From contig CALCWL010000117.1 of assembly GCA_937906285.1 (NCBI GenBank), forward strand, positions 1 through 6,342: DNA of 6,342 bases, written 5' to 3'. Below are positions 1 to 5,537 of the stretch, one piece after another. The notes under the pieces are model-generated. The model worked only from the letters and a program-made list of their open reading frames with translations, was not told where the DNA came from and did no database searches. This stretch comes from an uncultured Rhodanobacter sp. GTDB taxonomy: Bacteria > Pseudomonadota > Gammaproteobacteria > Xanthomonadales > Rhodanobacteraceae. The translations under genes and the position numbers were made by a program. Every line of letters begins with the position of its first letter. The first letter of the stretch is position 1.

Positions 1-300
1 CGCTGCGGCGGCATCGTGAAGCCGGACGTGGTGTTCTTCGGCGAGGGCGTGCCGCGCGAACGGGTGGAAACAGCCACGCAGGCGCTGCATGCGGCGGGTG
101 CCGTGCTGGTGGTCGGTTCCTCGCTGATGGTGTATTCCGGCTACCGCTTCGTGCAGGCGGCCGCCCGGGCCGGCAAACCGGTGGCGGCAGTGACGCTGGG
201 CCGTACGCGCGCCGACGCCCTGCTCAGCCTGAAGGTGGACGCCCGCTGCAGCGATGCCCTGGCGTTCGTGCTGGACGCCGAACCGCTGGCCGCCACCTGA
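1..300 (+). CDS. SIRT4-like class II sirtuin, C-terminal part
   Basis: This is the 3' end of a Sir2-family NAD-dependent protein deacylase; the N-terminus lies before the window, and the reading frame is open from base 1. The first residues, RCGG, hold what should be the last of the four zinc-ligand cysteines, followed by the family motif KPDVVFFGE. The nucleotide-binding segment VGSSLMVYSGYRF closely resembles the GTSLQVYSGYRF type of SIRT4-like (class II) sirtuins, as does the later LGRTRAD...LK segment. Family knowledge: sirtuins use NAD+ to remove acyl groups from lysines or, in some SIRT4-like members, to transfer ADP-ribose. The acyl specificity here cannot be read from the fragment. 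A GTG at base 16 is an internal valine, not a start. The gene ends 98 bp before msrB on the same strand; a hairpin lies between them. Confidence 0.9.
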   Translation, partial: RCGGIVKPDVVFFGEGVPRERVETATQALHAAGAVLVVGSSLMVYSGYRFVQAAARAGKPVAAVTLGRTRADALLSLKVDARCSDALAFVLDAEPLAAT

Positions 301-352
301 CCGATGCGACGTAACCTTGCCGTGTTTCCAGCGAACCCCATGTCAGGTAGCG

Positions 353-371
353 ACGCCGCTGGTGGCGGCGT
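353..371 (+). other. hairpin between sirtuin gene and msrB
   Basis: A perfect 7-bp inverted repeat, ACGCCGC (353-359) and GCGGCGT (365-371), flanks a 5-nt loop TGGTG. It sits 53 bp after the sirtuin stop and 17 bp before the msrB Shine-Dalgarno. No T-run follows, so it is not a textbook intrinsic terminator. It could end sirtuin transcription weakly, or act as a 5' leader structure for msrB. Function is inferred only from position. Confidence 0.35.
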
Positions 372-398
372 ACAACATCGACCATCCCGGAGGTTCCC

Positions 399-857
399 AT
401 GTCGACATATCGCAAGACCGCCGAAGCCGTTGCCCGGCTCACGCCGGAGCAGTACCGGGTCACCCAGCAGGCCGCCACCGAGCGCCCGTTCGACAATCTC
501 TACAACGCCCACGCCGCCCCCGGCCTGTATGTGGACATCGTCTCCGGCGAACCGCTGTTCAGCTCGCTGGACAAGTTCGACAGCAGCTGCGGCTGGCCCA
601 GCTTCACCCGCCCCGTGCAGGACGAGCACGTGGTGGAGAAGCACGATGCCAGCCACGGCATGATCCGCACCGAAGTGCGCTCGCGCGACGGCGACAGCCA
701 CTTGGGCCACGTCTTCCCCGATGGCCCGCGCGCCAGCGGCGGCTTGCGCTACTGCATCAACTCCGCCTCGCTGCGCTTCATTCCGCTGGAAGAGCTGGAG
801 AAGGAGGGCTACGGCGAGTTCCTCCACCTGTTCGACAACGAGAGGGACGACGCATGA
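399..857 (+). CDS. msrB: peptide-methionine (R)-S-oxide reductase MsrB, zinc-free type
   Basis: MsrB reduces the R-epimer of methionine sulfoxide in proteins, using thioredoxin as the usual reductant, and is probably cytoplasmic because no signal peptide is visible. The 152-aa length is a complete single SelR domain. Visible family motifs are CGWPSF (residues 64-69, candidate resolving Cys64), HLGHVFPDGP (101-110, active-site histidines) and RYCINSASLRF (117-127, catalytic Cys119). The two CxxC pairs that bind zinc in many MsrB proteins are absent: residues at those places are Asp46/Ser49 and Ser95/Gly98. This is the zinc-free form also seen in fused MsrA-MsrB proteins. A strong GGAGG at 389-393 lies 5 nt before the ATG and fixes the start. 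The stop codon overlaps the msrA start in ATGA, implying one transcript and coupled translation. Confidence 0.97.
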   Translation: MSTYRKTAEAVARLTPEQYRVTQQAATERPFDNLYNAHAAPGLYVDIVSGEPLFSSLDKFDSSCGWPSFTRPVQDEHVVEKHDASHGMIRTEVRSRDGDSHLGHVFPDGPRASGGLRYCINSASLRFIPLEELEKEGYGEFLHLFDNERDDA

Positions 858-1381
858 GCCCGACCAGCGAACGCGCCATCCTGGCCGGCGGCTGCTTCTG
901 GGGCATGCAGGAACTGATCCGCCAGCAGCCCGGCGTGCTGTCCACCCGCGTGGGCTACTCCGGTGGCGACGTGCCGAACGCTACCTATCGCCACCACGGC
1001 AGCCACGCCGAGGCGATCGAGATCAGCTTCGATCCCGCGCGCATCAGCTATCGGCAGCTGCTGGAGTTCTTCTTCCAGATCCACGACCCGAGCACGCCGA
1101 ACCGTCAGGGCAACGACCGCGGCGCCAGCTATCGTTCGGCGATCTTCTACACCAGCGAAGCACAGCGGCAGATCGCGCTGGACACCATCGCCGATGTCGA
1201 TGCCAGCGGGCTGTGGCCGGGCAAGGTGGTGACCGAGCTCGCCCCCGCCGGCGATTTCTGGGAGGCGGAACCCGAGCACCAGGACTACCTGCAGCATTAC
1301 CCCAGCGGCTACACCTGCCACTTCGTCCGGCCGGGCTGGAAGCTGCCGCGCCGCGGCGGGGAGACCAGGCAAGCTGGCTGA
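854..1381 (+). CDS. msrA: peptide-methionine (S)-S-oxide reductase MsrA
   Basis: MsrA reduces the S-epimer of methionine sulfoxide and complements MsrB, so the pair repairs both stereoisomers. The protein is 175 aa. GGCFWG at residues 12-17 carries catalytic Cys14. Other expected active-site residues are present: Tyr45 and Glu53 (in NATYRHHGSHAE), Asp88 and Tyr93 (in QGNDRGASYRSA). Cys155 in YTCHFVRPGW is the only other cysteine and is the likely recycling thiol. The NATYRHHGSHAE segment differs from the common NPTYEEVCSGxTGHAE version, so this is a divergent MsrA subtype with a simpler two-cysteine relay. The start at 854 is chosen because its ATG overlaps the msrB TGA (ATGA) and has a purine-rich GAGAGGGA element upstream. 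The frame is open further upstream (to about 254), but that part is antiframe to msrB and shows no homology. Confidence 0.96.
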   Translation: MSPTSERAILAGGCFWGMQELIRQQPGVLSTRVGYSGGDVPNATYRHHGSHAEAIEISFDPARISYRQLLEFFFQIHDPSTPNRQGNDRGASYRSAIFYTSEAQRQIALDTIADVDASGLWPGKVVTELAPAGDFWEAEPEHQDYLQHYPSGYTCHFVRPGWKLPRRGGETRQAG

Positions 1382-1394
1382 TCGCTGGCGCGAA

Positions 1395-1435
1395 CCGAGC
1401 TACTCGGGCAGAGTGCGTTTCCGCAAATCCGCACT
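1395..1435 (+). other. two small inverted repeats after msrA
   Basis: The 68-bp gap after msrA holds two hairpins. One is CCGAG (1395-1399)/CTCGG (1403-1407) with a 3-nt loop. The other is AGTGCG (1412-1417)/CGCACT (1430-1435) with a 12-nt loop that includes TTT. No downstream T-run exists. They may serve as a weak or Rho-assisted terminator for msrBA, but the stems are short and could be chance in GC-rich DNA. No convincing promoter for the next gene was found here. Confidence 0.25.
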
Positions 1436-1449
1436 GATCCGAATCGCCC

Positions 1450-2013
1450 ATGGATGCTTTCAGCTACCTGTCCGTCCTGCTCTCGATCATCGTGGGCCTG
1501 GCAATCACCCAGGTGTTGCAGGGCCTGCGCGGCCTGATGCTGGCGCGCTCCAGCGCCACGATGTACTGGCCTTCGCTGGCATGGGCCATCGTGCTGCTGG
1601 TGCTCGACGTGCAGGTCTGGTGGGCGATGTACGACCTGCGCCTGCGCCAGGATTGGAGCTTCCTGGGTTTCTCCGTGCTGCTGGCGCAAACCGTGCCGTT
1701 GTACCTGCTGGCCGGGCTGGTCCTGCCGGACATCGTCGCGGGTGAACCGGTCGACCTGCGCCGGCATTACTACGCCAACCACCGCTGGTTCTACACCTTG
1801 CTGGTGCTGCTGCTGGTAATCAGCCTCGGCAAGAGCTGGATGCTCCATGGCGCCCTGCCACGGACGCTGGACACAGGCTTCCAGCTGATTTTCATTGCCG
1901 CCTCCCTGCTGGGCGCATGGACCGCCCGCGAGTGGCTGCACAAGGCGCTGGTGATCTTCAGCGCCACGCTGGTGGCCGCCTATATCGCGATGCTGTTCGC
2001 CCACCTGCGCTGA
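1450..2013 (+). CDS. hypothetical six-helix inner-membrane protein
   Basis: The function is not recognised. The 187-aa protein is strongly hydrophobic, with about six predicted membrane segments near residues 4-24, 41-60, 70-92, 112-131, 142-158 and 164-184. Short loops link them; the longest polar ones hold DLRLRQD (around 61-67) and VDLRRHYYANHR (around 97-108). The beginning MDAFSYLSVLLSIIVGLAITQ is a compact hydrophobic start typical of a small family of uncharacterised proteobacterial membrane proteins; that resemblance is from memory and not verified. No catalytic or transport motif is evident. The ATG at 1450 is the first good in-frame start, but it lacks a clear Shine-Dalgarno. The gene follows msrA by 68 bp on the same strand and could be read through from msrBA. 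It converges on the lipase gene, with only 5 bp between the two stops. Confidence 0.8.
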   Translation: MDAFSYLSVLLSIIVGLAITQVLQGLRGLMLARSSATMYWPSLAWAIVLLVLDVQVWWAMYDLRLRQDWSFLGFSVLLAQTVPLYLLAGLVLPDIVAGEPVDLRRHYYANHRWFYTLLVLLLVISLGKSWMLHGALPRTLDTGFQLIFIAASLLGAWTAREWLHKALVIFSATLVAAYIAMLFAHLR

Positions 2014-2027
2014 ACGCTTCAGCGCAG
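2005..2027. terminator. palindrome over both convergent stop codons
   Basis: CTGCGCTGAA (2005-2014) and its exact reverse complement TTCAGCGCAG (2018-2027) flank a 3-nt CGC loop, giving a perfect 10-bp stem. Both stop codons lie in the stem: TGA 2011-2013 for the membrane protein and TGA on the minus strand at 2021-2019 for the lipase. Because of the symmetry both proteins end in Leu-Arg-stop. Neither strand has a T-run after the stem, so it would act as a bidirectional mRNA end or stabilising hairpin rather than a classical intrinsic terminator. Confidence 0.6.
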
Positions 2028-3182
2028 CAGCACATCCACTGCCTGCCGGGCCATCGTGGACACCACGCGAAACAGCATGCCGAGCACGTATTCGACGAAG
2101 GCCACGGTAATGTTGACCGTGGCCGCGATCGCGCGGCCCATGAAGCGCATGATCGCGGTGATCAGGTTGCGGATCATGGCGGCCAGCCGCAGCGATTGCA
2201 GTGCGCCGGAGTAGAGCAGCCGCGCCAGCGTGTCGAGAACCGTGGCGCCGCCCAGCACGGCCAGCCCCGCACCGTGACCCAGCGCGGAGAGGATCCAGTC
2301 CAGCGCGCGGAGAATCCAGCGCAGGGCGGTCGCCGACAGCATCATGCTGGGCCCGCCGACCGCGGCGGCCACGCCCAGCCAGGCTTCGGCCTGCTCGAAG
2401 CTGTCCGGCCCCTCCTGCAGCACCGGCAGCCCACGCCACGTGGCGTCGCCGACCGAGCGGCGATACTGCGGCATCAGGTGCGCTTCGATGGACACCAGCT
2501 TGCCCGGTCCCTTCATGCGGTAGGCGGTATCGCGCCAGGGCACGTGGCTGTAAGGGTAGACCGGCACCATCGGCACCAGGTCGGTGTCGTGGTAGACCCG
2601 ATGGATCGCATCGGCGCCCAGTCGCCGGGTGAGGTATTGCGCATGCAGCTCGACCCCGGCGCGAGGCGCGCCGAAGGTGTACAGCTGCAGCTTGCAGCCG
2701 AGGTCGCCGAGGCTGTCGGCCACCAGCGTGGCGATCGCGCCGCCGAGGCTGTGGCCCACCACATGGACCGTGGATACGTCGGCGGGCGAACCGATCGCCT
2801 GGCGAATCTGCGGCAGCAGGGTTTGCGCCGCCGCCCAGAAGCCGGCATGCACCGTGTAGCCACTCGGACCGGTGACGCCGGCCATGCGCAGGTTGCTGAG
2901 CCAGTCGTAGGCACTGGTCTTGAAGGTGCCGCGGATCGAAACCAGCCGCTCGCGTTCGCGCGCATTCCTGCCGCGCGCCACGTAGCCGAAGCCCGTGCGC
3001 TGGCTGACCGGCGAACTACCCAGGCCGGTCGAGCCGGTCAGTCGCGTGCCGCCCAGCAGGTCGAACGACTCGCGCGCCGTCGGCGCCGCAGTCGCCGCAT
3101 CGATCATGTCGGTGGACAGACGCAAGGCATACGCGCTGTCCGCGATTTCGGCGGCCTGCGCCGGTGAAAGGTCATTCGACAT
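2019..3182 (-). CDS. class 3 lipase, candidate secreted antibacterial effector
   Basis: This 387-aa alpha/beta hydrolase belongs to the Lipase_3 (fungal-lipase-like) group, which hydrolyses acyl esters of glycerides or phospholipids. The nucleophile elbow GHSLGG is at residues 143-148 (Ser145). TFGAPRAG follows at 169-176. HDTDLVPMVP at 198-207 supplies the acid (probably Asp201), and AHLMPQY at 234-240 supplies the likely catalytic His235. RGT...DWLSNL (84-98) is the usual oxyanion/strand region. There is no N-terminal signal peptide. Residues about 265-375 are rich in hydrophobic, helix-forming stretches that could insert in membranes. Lack of a Sec signal plus a hydrophobic C-terminal module resembles type VI secretion lipase effectors; this is inference. 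The ATG at 3182 follows AAAGGGG at suitable spacing. The gene lies 43 bp downstream of a small exported protein on the same strand, the likely immunity partner. An ordinary intracellular lipase remains possible. Confidence 0.88.
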   Translation of the reverse strand: MSNDLSPAQAAEIADSAYALRLSTDMIDAATAAPTARESFDLLGGTRLTGSTGLGSSPVSQRTGFGYVARGRNARERERLVSIRGTFKTSAYDWLSNLRMAGVTGPSGYTVHAGFWAAAQTLLPQIRQAIGSPADVSTVHVVGHSLGGAIATLVADSLGDLGCKLQLYTFGAPRAGVELHAQYLTRRLGADAIHRVYHDTDLVPMVPVYPYSHVPWRDTAYRMKGPGKLVSIEAHLMPQYRRSVGDATWRGLPVLQEGPDSFEQAEAWLGVAAAVGGPSMMLSATALRWILRALDWILSALGHGAGLAVLGGATVLDTLARLLYSGALQSLRLAAMIRNLITAIMRFMGRAIAATVNITVAFVEYVLGMLFRVVSTMARQAVDVLLR

Positions 3183-3225
3183 CCCGCATCCCCTTTGCCT
3201 GGATCGAATCGGCTGATCGCCCGGG

Positions 3226-3744
3226 TCAGATCGCCTTGCAGATACCGTAATGCGTGCCCTCGAAGTCGGGCGCGCGGGTCAGTTCGCATTCCAGGTTGAG
3301 CGGCTTGCCGTCGAGCTCGGCATTGGGCTCGTAGGAATTCCTGGTGTGCCGCCATGCCGTGTAATCCCGGCCCTCATAGCTGATGGTGATCTTCTGCAGA
3401 ATCACCGGCTGGTGCGGCACTGCGCGCAAGACGCCCGGGCGGCGCTCCACCATCGGAAAGTGGAAGCGGCCTTGCGCATCGCTGCGCGCGCGCGCGGGCG
3501 GCACGTCGTTCTTGTTGTCCGACCACACCACTTCCTGCACCAGCTCGGCGCCCTGCACCGGCTTGCCGTCGCTCAGCACCGTGCCGTGCACCTCGGAAAA
3601 AAGCACCAGCGGACTGGACAACCCCATGGCGCACCCCTCGGACAGAATGAAAGCCAACAAGAACAGTGTCGCCACGGCCAGCGTGCCGGGTCGTGGCAAG
3701 AGGCGCCGCCTCTCCCTCCCTGGTTTTCCCGCCCGCATCGGCAT
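3226..3744 (-). CDS. small exported or anchored protein, candidate lipase immunity
   Basis: This 172-aa protein has a basic N-terminus (RERRR, residues 10-14) and a hydrophobic core at about 21-34, followed by SEGCAMG. That is either a signal peptide or an N-terminal anchor. Cys38 is a possible lipidation site, but LSEGC is a poor lipobox. The rest looks like a beta-sandwich of the carboxypeptidase-regulatory/transthyretin kind: FSEVHGTVLSDGKPVQGAEL (49-68), then ARSDAQGRFHFP (85-96). It resembles the DUF6795 group, an assignment from memory. Two late cysteines (in LECEL and GICKAI) could form a disulfide in the periplasm. The start at 3744 has AGGGGGA 6 nt upstream; the ATG two codons later lacks this. 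Placed directly upstream of the lipase, it fits a periplasm-facing immunity protein protecting the producer. A lipase-specific chaperone is less likely given the fold and size. Confidence 0.82.
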   Translation of the reverse strand: MPMRAGKPGRERRRLLPRPGTLAVATLFLLAFILSEGCAMGLSSPLVLFSEVHGTVLSDGKPVQGAELVQEVVWSDNKNDVPPARARSDAQGRFHFPMVERRPGVLRAVPHQPVILQKITISYEGRDYTAWRHTRNSYEPNAELDGKPLNLECELTRAPDFEGTHYGICKAI

Positions 3745-3789
3745 GCCCTGTCCCCCTCGAACGCCAACCGTACCGGCAAACCGCCCGCG

Positions 3790-3815
3790 AAAAAAGTGCG
3801 GGACTCGTCATCCCG
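3790..3815 (-). terminator. putative intrinsic terminator after the 72-aa gene
   Basis: Read on the minus strand, CGGGA (3815-3811) and TCCCG (3803-3799) form a 5-bp stem with a 7-nt loop. Three bases later comes a run of six T (3795-3790), the only such run in this part of the window. It begins 20 nt after the stop of the 72-aa gene. The stem is short, and an alternative pairing of CCCGC with GCGGG around the T-run competes with it. If real, it separates the 72-aa gene from the exported-protein/lipase pair. Confidence 0.45.
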
Positions 3816-3835
3816 GAATCGAGCCGTCTTGCGGG

Positions 3836-4054
3836 CTACGCCCACGGCTCGGATTCGCCCAGCAGCTGACGCAACCGGGCATCATCCATCGCGGCCAGCT
3901 CGTCCTCGGCCACGCGCAGATTCTCCGCCGACAGGGCAAGCTGACGGATCTCGCCGACGCCGGCGCGCGAGAACACCAGCCGCACGTTGCCATACGAGGC
4001 ATCCAGCAGCGCGGCCTGCCAGTGGTCGCCGTGGATATCCTCGAAACTGCGCAT
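3836..4054 (-). CDS. hypothetical 72-aa protein
   Basis: The protein is not recognised with confidence. It starts MRSFEDIHGDHWQ and has an acidic, soluble composition: a short predicted beta-strand region (NVRLVFSR, residues 23-30) followed by helices (LSAENLRVAEDELAAMDDARLRQLLGE), ending SEPWA. It looks like a small conserved hypothetical of xanthomonad-type genomes. The ATG at 4054 is preceded by AAAGGTGG about 7 nt upstream. A TACAAT -10-like box lies at 4091-4086, giving a short leader. The same frame is open upstream to about 4645, but that would run antisense through the DUF1428 gene, so the short form is preferred. It is divergent from the DUF1428 gene across a 135-bp gap and is followed by a putative terminator. 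Confidence 0.7.
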   Translation of the reverse strand: MRSFEDIHGDHWQAALLDASYGNVRLVFSRAGVGEIRQLALSAENLRVAEDELAAMDDARLRQLLGESEPWA

Positions 4055-4085
4055 GCTTGTGCCACCTTTCGCCAGTGATCTGTCG

Positions 4086-4091
4086 ATTGTA
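4086..4091 (-). promoter_or_regulatory. -10-like box for the 72-aa gene
   Basis: TACAAT on the minus strand differs from the sigma-70 consensus TATAAT at one base. It sits 31 bp before the ATG at 4054, leaving about 25 nt of leader with a Shine-Dalgarno. No good -35 hexamer is found at 16-18 bp spacing, so the promoter may be weak or activator-dependent. The rest of the divergent gap (4055-4189) shows no clear promoter for the plus-strand gene. Confidence 0.35.
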
Positions 4092-4189
4092 TCGGCGCAT
4101 CTCGCCGCAGGCGTCGATCCCCCGCCCGCTCGTTCGTCGCATGATGGCAGACCGGCCATCCCGGCCGTGTCCTCCGCAGGAGTCCGCTC

Positions 4190-4546
4190 ATGTCCTACAT
4201 CGACGGTTTCGTGATCGCCGTGCCCGAGGCCAACCGCGCACAGTTCATCGCCCACGCGCGCCGCTTCGACGCGATCTTCCTTGAGGTCGGCGCCACCCGC
4301 GTGATGGAGTGCTGGAGCGACGACGTGCCCGACGGCAAGCTCACCGACTTCCGCCGCGCGGTACAGGCGACGGCCGACGAGGCGGTGGCGTTCTCCTGGA
4401 TCGAGTGGCCCGACAAGGCCACCCGCGATGCCGGCATGGAGAAGTTCATGAAGGATCCGCGCATGGAGGCAGCGGCCGACTGCCCGTTCGACGGCAAGCG
4501 GATGATCTTCGGCGGCTTCGTGCCGGTGGTCAGCCTGCCCGGCTGA
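4190..4546 (+). CDS. DUF1428 family protein, YbaA-like
   Basis: This 118-aa protein matches the DUF1428/YbaA family in length and in its hallmark start, MSYIDGFVIAVP. Other conserved stretches visible are VMECWSDDVPDGKLTDF, then ATADEAVAFSWIEWPDKATRDAGM, then the ending GKRMIFGGFVPVV. Family knowledge: these are small soluble proteins with a ferredoxin-like alpha/beta (dimeric alpha-beta barrel) fold, found widely in proteobacteria, with no settled biochemical role. No signal peptide or membrane segment is present. GCAGGAG at 4176-4182 lies 7 nt before the ATG and sets the start. It is divergent from the 72-aa gene. The following diguanylate cyclase gene is on the same strand after 107 bp, but an inverted repeat lies between them, so common transcription is uncertain. 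Confidence 0.92.
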   Translation: MSYIDGFVIAVPEANRAQFIAHARRFDAIFLEVGATRVMECWSDDVPDGKLTDFRRAVQATADEAVAFSWIEWPDKATRDAGMEKFMKDPRMEAAADCPFDGKRMIFGGFVPVVSLPG

Positions 4547-4599
4547 GCGCCGCGAGCCGCACTGCGTCCACGGGATCGGACGGGTAGCCTCGGCCCGCG

Positions 4600-4625
4600 C
4601 GGTTGGCCATACTGCAGGCCAACCG
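4600..4625. promoter_or_regulatory. 9-bp-stem inverted repeat upstream of the diguanylate cyclase
   Basis: CGGTTGGCC (4600-4608) and GGCCAACCG (4617-4625) are exact reverse complements around an 8-nt spacer, ATACTGCA. The repeat ends 28 bp before the diguanylate cyclase ATG and begins 53 bp after the DUF1428 stop. Its symmetry and position suit an operator for a dimeric regulator or a leader hairpin. It could also be a T-less terminator for the DUF1428 gene. No firm -35/-10 pair could be assigned around it. Confidence 0.45.
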
Positions 4626-4653
4626 GTAACGCCCGACGGCCGCACGCCACCCG

Positions 4654-5499
4654 ATGATCCCCAAGCTTCCTCCGCTCGCCGATGTGCTGGACCTGATGCC
4701 CGATGCGGTCTGCGTGGTCGATGCCGAGGGGCGGCTGCTTTACGTCAACGCGAGTTTCGAGCGAATACTCGGCCACGCGCCGGCCGAGGTACTCGGCCGG
4801 CCCATTTTCGACCTGGTGCACCCGGACGACCGCGAGGCCACCCTGCGGCAGGCCAGCCAGGTCATGGCTGGCGAGCTGCAGCGCCACTTCCGCAACCGCT
4901 ACATCCATCGCGACGGCCACAGCGTGGACATCCAGTGGTCGGCGCGCTGGCTGCCCGAGTACGGCGTGCGCATCGGCGTGGCCCACGAAGTGACCGAGCT
5001 GCGCCGCAACGAACGGGAACTGGAACATCGCGCCAGCCATGATCTGCTGACCGGCCTGCCCAACCGCCATCGCCTGTACGTGGAGCTGAAGCACGCCATC
5101 GCCAGGGCTGCGGAAACCGGCGAAGGCCTGGCGCTGCTCTACCTCGACCTCGACGGATTCAAGGCAGTCAACGATCGCGCCGGCCACGCAGCCGGCGATC
5201 GCGTGCTGCGCGAAGTGAGCCAGCGACTGCAACAGGGCTTGCGCCAGGGTGACCTGGTGGCGCGCGTCGGCGGCGACGAGTTCGTGGCGCTGCTGCCGGG
5301 TTGCCGCGACAGCCGGGCCGCCCGCACCATCGCCGACGACCTGCGTGCCCGCCTCGGCTTGCCTTGCACCCTGCCCGACGGCCCGTTCCGCCCGGACGCC
5401 AGCATCGGCATCGCCTGCTATCCCCGCGACGGCAGCGACGCCGAAGCGCTGCTGGCGCACGCCGATCGCACGATGTACATCGCCAAGCGCCGCCAGTAG
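4654..5499 (+). CDS. PAS-GGDEF diguanylate cyclase
   Basis: This 281-aa soluble sensor-enzyme should make cyclic di-GMP from two GTP. Residues about 9-115 form a PAS domain (PDAVCVVDAEGRLLYVN at 16-32, then a GRPIFDLVHPDDR segment) that may sense a ligand or redox state; the cofactor is not evident. A helical linker (about 113-127) leads to the GGDEF domain: DLLTGLPNR (130-138), metal-site LDLDGFKAVND (164-174), GGDEF (206-210), and the ending SIGIACYPRDG...ADRTMYIAKRR. An RxxD inhibitory site (Arg197-Asp200, RQGD) stands exactly five residues before GGDEF, so product inhibition is expected. The catalytic residues look intact. There is no EAL domain or transmembrane segment, so it should act in the cytosol. 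An in-frame TAA at 4627-4629 limits the start to 4654 or later. No good Shine-Dalgarno precedes that ATG, so translation may be weak or controlled; a hairpin lies just upstream. Confidence 0.95.
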   Translation: MIPKLPPLADVLDLMPDAVCVVDAEGRLLYVNASFERILGHAPAEVLGRPIFDLVHPDDREATLRQASQVMAGELQRHFRNRYIHRDGHSVDIQWSARWLPEYGVRIGVAHEVTELRRNERELEHRASHDLLTGLPNRHRLYVELKHAIARAAETGEGLALLYLDLDGFKAVNDRAGHAAGDRVLREVSQRLQQGLRQGDLVARVGGDEFVALLPGCRDSRAARTIADDLRARLGLPCTLPDGPFRPDASIGIACYPRDGSDAEALLAHADRTMYIAKRRQ

Positions 5500-5537
5500 C
5501 GCGAAGCGGAAAGCCGGGCTGCACCGCGACGCGATCC

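Noticed and set aside
141..827. Minus-strand open frame of 228 codons opposite msrB
   Set aside because: Ala/Val/Gly-rich shadow antisense to msrB, with no family motif.
254..853. In-frame upstream extension of msrA
   Set aside because: The open frame continues upstream, but it lies within msrB in another frame and has no MsrA-like sequence. The ATGA junction and purine-rich element mark the start at 854.
1309..2439. Long minus-strand open frame (376 codons)
   Set aside because: It crosses the msrA end, the membrane protein gene and part of the lipase in another frame; no motif, Gln/His-rich composition.
1917..3167. Long plus-strand open frame (416 codons)
   Set aside because: It is antisense to the lipase, rich in Arg/His/Gln/Ala low-complexity sequence with no domain, while the minus strand carries a clear GHSLGG hydrolase.
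3183..3225. Possible promoter or terminator between the candidate immunity and lipase genes
   Set aside because: The 43-bp gap has only a 4-bp CTGA/TCAG pairing and the lipase Shine-Dalgarno, so co-transcription is the simpler reading.
3250..4284. Long plus-strand open frame (344 codons)
   Set aside because: It is antisense to the exported-protein and 72-aa genes, with Arg/His/Pro-rich sequence and no recognisable domain.
4540..4559. CGGCT/AGCCG 5-bp inverted repeat at the end of the DUF1428 gene
   Set aside because: The stem is short with a 10-nt loop and no T-run; too easily found by chance in GC-rich DNA to call a terminator.
4055..4645. N-terminal extension of the 72-aa gene
   Set aside because: The frame is open, but it is antisense to the DUF1428 gene. 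The ribosome-binding site and -10 box fit the start at 4054.
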